From positions 75,172,290 to 75,236,289 of the forward strand of contig NC_072487.1 of assembly GCF_027574615.1 (NCBI RefSeq): a stretch of DNA of 64,000 nt, written 5' to 3'. The notes under the pieces are model-generated. The model was not told the origin of the DNA. It did not search any database and saw only the letters and a list, made by a program, of their open reading frames with translations. The position numbers and the translations under genes are program-made. The stretch comes from Eptesicus fuscus (taxonomy: Eukaryota > Chordata > Mammalia > Chiroptera > Vespertilionidae). This document shows positions 33,989 to 45,900 of this stretch, piece by piece. Numbering within the stretch: position 1 is the stretch's first letter; each line of letters starts with the position of its first letter.

Positions 33989-36900
33989 AAAGTGTAATGT
34001 GCAAATCAACCGAATGACCGAACAGCAGAACGACCGTCCGGAGGACCTTCCAGACAACCAGGCTATAACACGCACTGGCACCAGGCCAGCCAAGGCGGGT
34101 GCGATGTGATTGGTCGGGGGGCCCCCGCCGTCGCCCCATGATCGCCCTGCAGAGGGAGGCCCAGGCCGGCTGGGCAATTGATGGGGGGGGGGGGCGGGGG
34201 GCGGGATCGTGGAGCCCCAGCTGGGTGTGCAGGGCCTCCCTCTGTGGGGCGATCAATCTGGGGCCAGCGATGCTGTGGCGGGTGTGCGGGGCCAGCCAGC
34301 GATCGCCCCGCAGAGGGAGGCGACCGGTGGCGGGGGTGGGAGTGTTGGCAGGCAGCTCCGCACAGATGGCAAGCAGTGGCAGCGGCGGGGATGGGGCCAG
34401 CTGCTGGCAGCCGCGGGAAGGAAAGCCCCGATAGGCCCTGATCGCTGGCTAGGCCTAGGGACCCTACTCGAGGGGTCCGGATTGCGAGAGGGTGCAGGTA
34501 CGAATTTCGTGCACTGGGCCTCTAGTTTCTCTATAAAAATAGATCTTAAGACCACTTAATGTAAAAGTGTGGCTAGTGGGCAAGAACCTTAGCAGAGGAT
34601 TCATAAACAAGGAACTAGAAAGCAATTGGGTGTGTTTACATTTCAGCCAGTGCGCTAAGAATGTGTTTGTTCTCTGCTGGTACTCACTTTCGTAAGCTGA
34701 AGTTAAACAGCTAAGATTACAAAGTGCTGAATATGAAATGATCTGTTCCTGAAAAGGAAAAATAAATTTCATGTTGGTTTCAGATTGAGATCACGGAGAA
34801 GAATCCTGAGAGCTACCTCTCTGCAGGAGAAATCCCTCTCCCTAAGTTGTACATCTCTATGGCCTTTTTCTTTTTCCTTTCTGGGACCATCTGGATTCAC
34901 ATCCTTCGAAAACGACGGTAAAATACTACTTCCTTAAGTCCTTCCGCTTGGAGAGGGGTGGTATGTGTACATCTCCCCTTGGGCTGGCTCTGCACCTGGG
35001 CAGGATTGGCGCCAGCCATCTTGTTCTCTTCCAGGGCATCTTCCCTGAAACGTAGGGCACTGCAGGAGCTTGGCATGCCTTGGTGTTTGCTCACTTCCCA
35101 TTGTTTTGCTTAAAAGGCAAATCCAGAGATTTCAATAATATACAAGCAAAATAAAATGTATATAAGCTGAGCGTTTCCATGGCGAAGAGATCACAGTGCA
35201 GCACTCCAAGTGCACACATTGGTCCCAGTCAGGGCTCTTTGTTCTTGAGAGCAGGTGAGGGACAGTGACCCACTGCCTGGCCGAGAGCAGGAACCACACT
35301 TCGTCCAGAAGGCCTCAGCTCAGAGCTGGGCTGGGAGAGCTACTGTCCTTCCCATACTGACCTGGGGAAAACCTCTTCAAAGCCCATCTGCCTGGCTGTT
35401 GACCTTTCTGCTGAACCCCCTGTGGCTTTAACTTCCTGTACTTGGCTCTTGAGGAGAACAGCTGCAAGCTGCATGTCGGTGGAGCTAGTGTTTAATTCTG
35501 TCTCTCTCTCCCCCAAAATTGAGAAGCAAAATACAATTTTCAGTTAAAGGATAATGTGAAGTATTTGTTATAGGATAAGGCCCATAAACTAAGTAAATGA
35601 TGGTGTGTGACTATGGTATTGCAATATGGGTTAATTTAAATTTATGTAATAATTAAGAACCCCAAATACCTCTTTCTCTGGAGCGTTGGGGCAGAAATTG
35701 ATGTCTCTGACATCTCTTGCGGCCTGTGTGCTGGACGTGCTAGCTGGGAGCAGTTGTAAGACCCTGCACACCAGCAGATGGAACGAGCTTCTTGTTGACC
35801 TGGGAAGGACCCCACATAATCACTTGGACTAGACGATCAGTAGCCGTGAATAAGACAAAAAGAATTCCATCAAGTTAGGCCATGAAAGGGTTTTGTTTTG
35901 TTTAAAGAAAGTTTTGCCTTTGCTTTAATTAGAAAAGTGAGAACTAGGAGCGAGAGGGCTGATTCCAGTGTGAACGCTGTTGCCGCCTGTGTGCCTGGCT
36001 TCGCGCTCGGTCCTTTTTGCTCGGCTATGACACTGGGCAGCGAAGCTGGCGCGGCTTCCTCTGAGAGCTTAGCTCTGGAGATTATGTGCATGAGGGGTTT
36101 GCACATCAGGAGGCTCTGCAGATGTGAGGCACATGTGAGGTGCTTTAATTCCCTTTACTTAGTGATACAGCAGCCACGGCCACCGGTTCACTTAAATAAT
36201 AAAAACGGGGGCAGCAGTTTTAAATGTGTGGTTAAATGAGGCTGACCTACTTTGTACAACGTTTTAAACTTCTCATTGAAGTATAGTACACATACAAAAT
36301 GTATTATTTCAGCCCCCCACCCCATCCTCTTTCCCTGGGAGTCTTACAGCAGGTCGGGTCATGTGAAGTTGGAAATTCAAGTCATGGAAAGGATGTGACT
36401 CCGTGGCTGCCGCTGCCTTTCAGAGGCTTGCAGCCCCTCCCACTGGAAGGAGTTGAGAGATCTTTGCCTGGGTTTACTGAGGCCTTGAGAGGGGAAGCGA
36501 GAGCCATGGCCAGTCAGCTGACAAAGCTGGGACTGGAACCCAGATTTCCTGCTGTGCATTTGTGGCTCCTCTCGGCTCTTTGCTTTCTGCTGTGGGCCTA
36601 GAGCCCCGGAGCGTGGGCAGGGAATCCAGGGCAGTGGAGGGAAGCGGGTCGTTTTGAGTCAGGCACCTGGTGATGGTTATTTCAGCTAATGTTCCCACAG
36701 CTCCTTGAGGTAGGCAGCCGTAGCCCCATTTTTAGGAGAGGTCACTGAGGTTTAGAGAGATGAAGGTCATCGGAATAGAACCAGTATTGGAGCTAGTTCT
36801 GTGTGGCTTTGGAGCCCGTGTTCTTTCCATCACATCACGGCCCCAGGCGGGAGGCAGGGAGGTTTTAACTGGGACTGCTAGCTAGTCGAGGTTGGGGTCG

Positions 36901-39900
36901 GGGTGGTGGGCGGCGGTGGTGACAGTGGGCAGTTTTGACCTGTGGTAAATCTCATTGCTGTTCACAGTGACAGGCTACTCTGGCCTTGACTTCCTTTTTG
37001 ACTTCAAGTAGTTGGGCACTGGGACAGGAAATGACCGGGGAGGAAATCGTTCTGGAAACTGAGCATGTGTCAGTTCAGGGCACGCCGCCCTCCTTACCAT
37101 TCTTGCAAGACCCTCTCCTTCGTTTCCCTTCATTTCCTATCCCCTCTCTCATTCCTTCCCAACCACTCAAGTGTGTTTAGTATGTGTTTTCTGACATTTG
37201 TGCACTTGTATAAATTAGTACTGTTCATTCATGTTGCATGTATTTTTAATTTGTGTAAACTATACTATCTATAGATACTATTCTTAGCGTTTTTCACATG
37301 GTGATGTCTGTTCTGTGGATTTTTTTGTCTGATGTCCCACTGTCCACATTTTGTACTGCTGTGGCTTTGCAGAATGTCTTGACACCCAAGCATGAGTTTC
37401 CCGTGGCTCCTCCTGAAGTCTGTGTTCTTTGATAGAGTTTTACATTTTTCTCCGGAATGGTCTTGGGGTCCTATTGGTTCAGCCCTGGGGGAGGTGGGAA
37501 AGGGTCGTGGAATGTAGTGCCCAGCAGCCCAAAGGCGGACAGGCACCTGAGTGAGCCTGGGGGTGGGAGTGGAAGTGGGTGCTTTACCCCACTGGTGGGT
37601 GTTGGCAGGTTCCAGCCAAGAAGGGGAGCGAAGAGGGCACAGCCCTCCTTGTCACCTGGTGCCGAACCACCTCCCCGGGCTGCACATTTCCCCGTGAGCT
37701 GTAGCTCCTCACCCTGTTCTCTGGGGTTTCCGTGTCCGTAGATCCATCCAGTCCACTGTTCTGTGCCCTTTCCCGAGGGTTTCTGGGGAGAAAGCCTGTC
37801 CTGATTTCTGTCTCACGGTCGCAGACTCCTCACGCTTCCGGGCATGACTCAGTTCCATTTGCAATGTGGACTTCAGTGGAGAGGTGACTCTAGGGCTCCT
37901 TCAAGGCCTGTTCTGCGACAGAAAGGACTTGTTAAAAAGGCTTCATGTTTGTGGTTTGCTTAGATTATATTTACTGCCTTCTGATAAAAATGCCTGATGC
38001 CCGAGGCTGCAAGCTGTCTTGTGGGAGAATGGAATATTTCTTTCATTCTTTTCTTTCTGTTTTTGTAGGAACGATGTGTTTAAAATTCACTGGTTGATGG
38101 CGGCCCTCCCCTTCACCAAGTCTCTTTCTTTGGTCTTCCATGCCGTATGTATTAGTATTTTGGGGTCATTTATGAAATGATGTACAATGCTATAGGATCA
38201 GGAAAATCAATTAGGAGAAAGGGGATAGATCCGTGGGAAACCAAAGGTGAAAGAATGCCTTTCTCAGGAAGCCTCTGACGGGAGGGGGGCGGCTGGTCAT
38301 GGGCGTAAAACATCAGAGTCTCAGAATACCAGACAGAGACACCATCTGATAATAGCTTTAGTGTGAATTGACAAGTGAGTCACTAGACACCTTATCATGA
38401 GGTCTCGGTGGCATTTCCGTTTGACTGCACCGGGCGGGGCCGGTCATGGCCTTTCTGAAATGCCTTTCACTTGCAGATCGACTACCACTACATCTCCTCC
38501 CAGGGCTTCCCCATCGAAGGCTGGGCTGTTGTGTACTACATCACTCACCTGTAAGTGTGCAGGGCGACTCGTGCCGTACTCATACCGGGGCGTGACTTAC
38601 CAGGTGCTGGAGAAGCCATGGCGGGAAGAGACCCTCCCCCCAGGTGGACTGGCCCGCCCTCCTGTGGCACCTGGCTGGATTCCTGCCATGCCAGAGGTGT
38701 GTGGTGGACGGGTAGCTGTCCACACTTGAGACCTAGGGGCTGTTGCGTGCCCCTGGGAGGGGGCTGCCTCCTTGTGGGGACTGGCTGCTCAGGTGATGGG
38801 CTGCAGAGCTAACTATTTTGTGTGCGGAGGAAAGTGTTGCTCACTTAAGATGAACTTCCTGGATTTGGCCACCTATCTTTTGCAAGAAGCACGTGAAATC
38901 ATAGCATGAGCGGTGGAATCTAACTTGCAGGGTGGGACTCCAAAGAGGCCCATTCGTGTGTGACATTTTCCTTTTTCAGTTTGAAAGGGGCACTGCTGTT
39001 CATCACCATCGCGCTCATTGGCACCGGCTGGGCTTTCATCAAGCACATCCTCTCTGATAAAGACAAGAAGATCTTCATGATTGTCATCCCACTCCAGGTA
39101 ACGGGCGCCGCTCCGTGGGCGGCTCTGTCTCCACACGTAGCCGCTCCAGGCCTCTGGGAGGAGGGGTGGCCCACTCAGAAACGCCAGCTTCTCCATCGGG
39201 GGTTCTGTTTCTGAATTTGGACAGGCCTAGGCCTCAGGCCACGGCACGGGAGATATTTGACTGTCAGTCATCTTTAACCGGCACGTGGACACCTGCCCTT
39301 CAATAGAGAGCTGCTGAAAAGTTAGCGGGACCTGCTGCCTTCTCTTCCTCACCCGTGTGTCCTGTAACCAAATGGTCCTCTTAGCAGCGGAACTCAAGTA
39401 CATAGCGATTTTATTTTAAAACTCTGAGTGACACCAGTGAGTTCCCACTATGTAGATCCTGGGGGCAAACATTCCTTAAAGCCTCCCTGTGCTTGGGGCC
39501 TCACCAGTGAGCCCGCAGGAGAGGGGCCTTGTGTTGTCAGACACAGCAGTCTTACTGGAGCGGAGCCGGGCGGAAAGGGCGCCTGGTGAACGGCGGTCCT
39601 GGCAGTGGTGCACAGCTCCTCTGCTCGGCAAAGTTGTTCTCTCACCCGGACTCATCTTGGAGCCCAGTGTAAATGTGGCAGGAGAGGGAAGGAAGAGGCC
39701 AGCCCGGGCACCCAGGTCAGCCCTCAGCTCCGGCCACAAAGCCATTGACATTCAGTAATAAGGGGTACACGTTACCGCCAAACAAATGGTACACACCAGT
39801 AACTGAAGGGTTCCAAGGGAAGACTGGTCATCCAGATTCTAATGACCTGGAAGCTTTATGTGTGGGTGGGCCTTGCCTCGATGCTTAAGGAAAGAGAGAT

Positions 39901-42900
39901 GACGGAGGCCCAGGGGGAGAGCATCAGTATGAGGTGCTGTCTAGTGGACAGAGGTGCTGAGCCACCCAGGTCTTAGCTGATGAGCCGCCCGGGCCTCTCT
40001 CCACTCTGCCACACTGCTCACTGAGTCCCTTTTCCTCTAGTAGCCACTCTCTCTCCTTCAGTGTGAACTTCCTCCTGGCCTAACTGTGCTGTGACGGGGC
40101 TCAGTCCTCCCCACTGCCCCCCATTTGTTCGTCCGGAGGAGCAGCGCACACGGTCATGTGGCAGGTCACTCGGAGAAATGGCATTTAACAAGTAAACATA
40201 CATTTCAACATGGGACTAACCTAGGAAGGCCTGAAGAGGTAAAACGGCCTCTTTCTGGCCATGGGAGCCGCTGCGCATTTCCGTAAGGAGTGAGCGCTGC
40301 ATACCATGGCGTTTCGAGAGTGTCACTGCCCGCTGCCGCACACGGCGCCTCGGGGACTGGAAGCCAAGGACGTGCAGTGAGGGGTTCAGGCTGTGGAAGC
40401 CTGTTCTCCACTCTGTCTTCGCAGGCGGAGCCACAGAGACAGGGGCGAGGATGGACTGGGCTTTAGGAGGAGCCAGACGCTGCGTGTCAGGGGGAGACTG
40501 ACATTTCAGAATCCTTTCTGCATCAGTATTCAAGTGACGTACGGCTTTTGTGGGGACTTAGCTGTGTAAGGCCTAGACGGAAAGAGAAACTGCCCTTGGA
40601 GCCTTCCCAATGTAGCGCAGCGGGTTTTGCATTTTTATTAAAGTGGAACATGACCGCTGCGAGCAGCACGTCAGGCAAGGATTGGGAGCATGGCCTCGTG
40701 GAGAGTGGGGGTGGGGGTGGGGGTGGGTGGGGTTGGACTGCGTCCACACCTAGCAGTGGTCTTCGAAAGAACATCTCATGGGTTGTTCCCCGTGTGCTGA
40801 GGAGCACCGCAGGTTTCCAGATGTTGCCGTCTCGGTTTAGGCAGCTGCCGGACCTCTCAGAACATGCAGAGAGCTTAACAGACTGAACACACAAACAGCC
40901 TTACCTGGAAATGGGAGGAGAACACGGGCACAGCTGAACCTCCGTGGGAAGCACAGCTGTTCCTGTGAACAGAGGACCTGGGCTGGAGTTACTCCCGGGA
41001 GGGCGATGTGGCTCCTCAGCCAGTGGCTGCAATCGGCCGCTCTTGTCGCTCCGGTCTCTGATGACATCATCTGGCCCTTAGCAGAGGTGCAGTCACTGAG
41101 GAGCCTGGGCATTGTGGCTAAACAGGAAGTAAAGTGCAGCGCCTGGTGACGGAGGCCTAGGGTACTCGAGAAACCGCGTGGCCTGGGTACCCGCTGCTGT
41201 ACAACAAGCCGCCATTCAGTCTCTGTTCTCTGTGGGTCGGGAGTGGCTTAGCTGGGGAGGTCTGACTTGCTGTGCCACCAGTTACAGTCAGACGGTGGCC
41301 AGGGCTGGGTCACCTGGCTGTCTCCACTTGCCTCTTTCTCTGGGCTGGAGAGACTTGATCACATGGGGCGGGGCTCCTGGGGCTCCTTCTCTCTCTCTGC
41401 CTGGTCTCTTCAACATGGCAGCTCTGAGCAGGCAGACTTCTTACAAGAAGGCCCTGGCTCCACAGGTGTTTCTCTAGAGAGCCAGGTAGAAGCTGTGTCC
41501 TTTGTCTGACGTACCTTGGACATCGCCTGGTGTCACTCCATCTTACTCTGCTGGCCAGAGCAGTCACAAGCTCAGGAGCAAGCAGAGACGGCGTCTTGGT
41601 GGGAGAGAGCACGTGGGAGTGCTGCTGTGGCCATAGGTTGGGGGCCTACTGGCTCCATTGTCCCCTCCCCCCCTTGTTGGGGCTGCTGTTGTGAGAATGT
41701 ACCCGTGTTCTGGGGCCTCACCGACTTCTCTGCCCCGTAGGTCCTGGCAAATGTGGCCTACATCATCATAGAATCCACCGAGGAGGGGACGACGGAGTAT
41801 GCCTTGTGGAAGGATTCTCTGTTTCTGGTGGACCTGCTGTGCTGTGGGGCCATCCTCTTCCCAGTGGTGTGGTGAGTACCCGCAGGGAGGGAGGCTGTGT
41901 GCACCCCATGGGGCTTGTCTGTCAAACCCGGCGGCTGGGCCAGCTATTCCCAAACTGGGACTCCGCGGGCATCTGTGTGACACACAGCTTCCTGGGTCCC
42001 AGACCGTTTGAATCGTCTCGGGACCCTGGCTTTGTGTCTTGTCCGGTTCCCCGGGTTCTGATGGAGCCAGCCTGGCGGCACGGCGGGTGTGCAGCGCAGG
42101 CTGGCCCAGAGAGGGCCTGGGCGGGAGAGCTCCGCAGCTGTGTGAACAGCAGCCTGGGTTGGGAAGGAAAGGGGTTGGCGGAGGCCCATAAAGAAGCTTT
42201 TCTTGCCAAGGTGGATGGGGAGAGAGGAAGTACGTTAACAGGAAACTAGCGCTAGTGCCCAGCCCGTGTGTCTCCGTGGTTAAGGAAGACTCGTGAACCA
42301 GGAGGTCAGGTTCCAGGGGCACATGCCTGCACGCCTCCTACTGGGTATCAAGCCAGTTGCAGGCTCCATCCCGGTAGGGGGCGTGCAAGAGGCAGCGATC
42401 AATGATTCTCTCTGACCATTGATGTTTCTACCCCCTCTCCCTTCCTCTCTGAAACAATAAAAACATTTTTAAAAAAGAAAACCTAGTGCTAGTTCTCAGC
42501 ATGTGAATGTTTGGACATCTTCAGAACGGTGGCTCTACTCCGGACATGGCAGGCGTTGGGTGCGGAGCTTGTAAAGGAGTGTGAGTGCCAGGTCAGCGCT
42601 TGATGAGAAAATGCCTCGTTCAGCCTCATGCAAGTGAAGGAAATGGTTGGTCCACTGGGAAGCCAGTGGAGGGAAAAGGCGAGCAAAAATAAGACACTTC
42701 CTTTACAATGATCTAGTTCCGTGCTCCTTGAAAGCAGTGAATTATTTTGGAATAAACTTTAAAAACAGTAGATTTTCCTGCTTCCTATTAGAGGTGAGGT
42801 GTTCCACACTGCAATGCCCCATGCACGTAAGTCAGTATTTTTTAGGATCCTGGGTTTATAAGTCATTTACTTACTCTGATTACTTAGAACCATGGTCAGC

Positions 42901-45900
42901 AAACTGTGGCTCGCGAGCCACATGCAGCTCTTTGGCCCCTTGAGTGTGGCTCTTCCACAAAAGACCACGGCCTGGGCAAGTCTTTTGAAGAAGTGGCGTT
43001 AGAAGAAGTTTAAGTTTAAAAAATTTGGCTCTCCAAAGAAATTTCAATCGTTATACTGTTGATGTTTGGCTCTGTTGACTAATGAGTTTGCCGACCTCTG
43101 ACTTAGAACATGGTGCCAGTGGAGTGTAGTCCTCATTCCAGCCAATTAGATTCACTCCTGATTGGCTCAGGAGCAAGCACAGAGAGACATCTTGGTGGGA
43201 GAGAGCACATGGGAGTACTTGACCCTCAGTCCATCATATATCATGCGTGTACAGGTATCCATTCAGCAGAGAAGAGATTTCGAATGAGATTTTTCATCTC
43301 TGCAGCCTCCTCATATCCTGCCCACGAAGAAGTTAACTCAGGTGTCTGTGACAAGATGGCCAGCATTATCTTCAGGCAGGAAGTGTCCTGGGAGCATTTG
43401 AGATCATGTCCCCCAGCGTATATCATCAGTTAAACACAAACATTTCAAAAGGAAGAAAGAGCAGCTATTGCTCGGGAACAGAGTAAGACTACTCACACCT
43501 GCCACTCAGCAAAGTAGAAGGGTCACGGGCGCACGGGGAGACCCAGACACGCTATAGAGGTACAAGGGGCCACGCCTGCCTCGTGCTACGTACAGCACTA
43601 GCAAGCCGACGCCGCAGGCAAGCTTCTGTGAGGTAAATACTCTGAAAGGCTGCACAGTGAGAAAAGTCAAGCACCAGAGAGGAGATTTAAGAAGCAGCCA
43701 CATTTGGACATGAAGTGCACAGTATTTGGAAAGGTTATGGATGGTCTAGAGGCTCTAGATCAAGCATATCAAACTCAAAGGCTAACATGGGCCAGATAAG
43801 CAAGGGTTAAGGTTATGTGGGCCACAAACAAACCAAAGCTTCCATTTTCATAGAAACGTAGGTTTATTTCGATAGAGACATGCTGAATACAAAGGGCTGA
43901 AATAAATGCGTCATCATTAACATAAAATAATAGAACATTTTTAAAAATCAATATTTTTATTGAGTATTAACTTACCAGACACTGAATAATTGCACGAATG
44001 AATAAGTGTAACACAAATAAACCTATTTTTTTTTGTTCTTCCAAAGCGAAGTATTTCCTGTTGCACACACGAAACCAGTCAGTACAAAACTAATGACGTG
44101 GCAATCGGCTGCTAAAATATTTGGTGCTAGTGTTAATGGAGAGAAATGGTGCGCCTGCGCATAAGGCGTGTAAGGGAAATGAATGCAACACAATATTGTA
44201 AAAGTTAAGTTACAAAGTTTTTATTAAAACGTTTCTTACATACCTTTATGTTGGCTGGGCCGCAAAAATAGTCCTTGTGGGCCGCGAGTTTGACATGCTT
44301 GCTCTAGATCAATTGGAGAAATTACCAGTAAATGAGGTTTATTGATTTCTTTATGCCTCATTTAAATAAACGAGGTGTGTGGCCGGCTGGCCTCAAGTTT
44401 GACATGCTTGATGTACACTTTAAGGATTCGTGTGAACCCATTTGCTCAGTAGCTGTAACAGACGTGGACAGCTATTTGGGAAACTGTTTGAGGAACACAC
44501 CTGCCATGGTTTACCCACTTCTAATTATGTCAGAGGTTGCATCATCCTGCTTGATCATAACTAAGATCTGAGCTGGTGGTACCACGGAGAACCACATAGC
44601 TTTTACTCCCATTCTTACAGCATATCCTTTACTATAATTAATGTCTAATATTTGTTTAAGTTTAATTTTTGTTACATAAAAACATCCATTTTTAAATGCT
44701 GAGTCTCAAATCAGTCATGGTTGAGCACCCTAGTTATAAACTCCTCCTATCGAAAAACACACAAGACATGCCAATTCAGCAGCGTTTGTTTGGTGTCACC
44801 TTTGTGCTACTTACTTCCACGTGTTGCTCCATTCGGTTCTCACAAGTGGGCAGACCACGGGGCTTTAGGAGTGATTCATTCAGAGTCCGGTAGAGAGTGG
44901 TGGGCTCGTTCGCCTCCAGCCCGGTCTGCCCGTCTCCCCCCGGCCCGGAGCTGCCCGTGTTGTGCTCATCCGTGATGGTCTTTCCTGGGTGAACTCTGCC
45001 TAGACTCTCATCTGCAGCTGCTTTAATCACATTAATGTTCTCCTGCCCAAACGGTAATGACAGTCATTAGTTACCAGCACATCCCAGCCGGAAAAGAGAC
45101 TCCCTGGAGGCCTGCATTTCTCAGCCAAGTTACAAATCTCTAGTCAGTGAAAGACTGGGTTTGTATGAAGCCACGTGCACAGCTCCTAGACCTAGACTTT
45201 CAAGCGCAGTGTCTCCCGGGAGCAGGTGAGATCCATGATGCTCCATTGTCTTAGTGGGGGGTGGGGGGTAGTCGTAGGAATGAGAGATGAGAGAGATCAG
45301 GAATGTTTGTCTCCTCATGCCCAGGCCTCTGCCAGACAGTTTTTGGTCAGCAGGGCATCTGTACCTTAGGCTTACGCACCATACATGCTGAAGTGATTAT
45401 CAAGGATCGCATGGTTAGGGAGAGTCTAAAATCGTCCATATGAGTTTATAATCGAGGATTTCAGGCCTTATTACTCGCCCTGGAAGTAGAGGCGAGTGCA
45501 GGTTTGTTAGCTAACCTTTTGTTCCCAAATGTTTGTTTTTAGGTCAATCAGGCATTTACAAGAAGCATCAGCAACAGATGGAAAAGGCAAGTTCCCTGGA
45601 GCTCTCTTCCGGCTGCTCAGCCTTCCCCAAAGCCACGCGCCTGGGCACTGCTGGGAGGTGGAGGAGGAAGGGTGTGTCTCTGGGCTGTCTCCCCAGGAGC
45701 AGAATGGGGGCGGGTGCTTGGGGGCTTTGTAAGAGCCGCTCAGGGATGTTTGGTGAAGACGACGCAGATGGCGCACAACACAGAGCCCTGCTGCGTGAGG
45801 AGGCTTGGGGGTGACTGCTGCTTATCATAGCTGATTCAGGTCATTCCCACTCGTGTGATTTTCACCTTCTCTAAACTGAGTCAGAAAGAGAAATCTTGTC

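Larger units (their letters stand above)
41872..45542 (+). other. GPR107: GPR107 intron 13
   Basis: A 3.7 kb intron with a SINE (42255) and two hAT miniature elements (42891, 43761), plus a solo hAT end (44396-44410). I recognise nothing in 44420-45540. Confidence 0.8.

Noticed and set aside
41564..42322. 252-codon antisense open frame over GPR107 exon 13
   Set aside because: Shadow of the coding exon and GC-rich flanks on the other strand; no protein similarity recognised.
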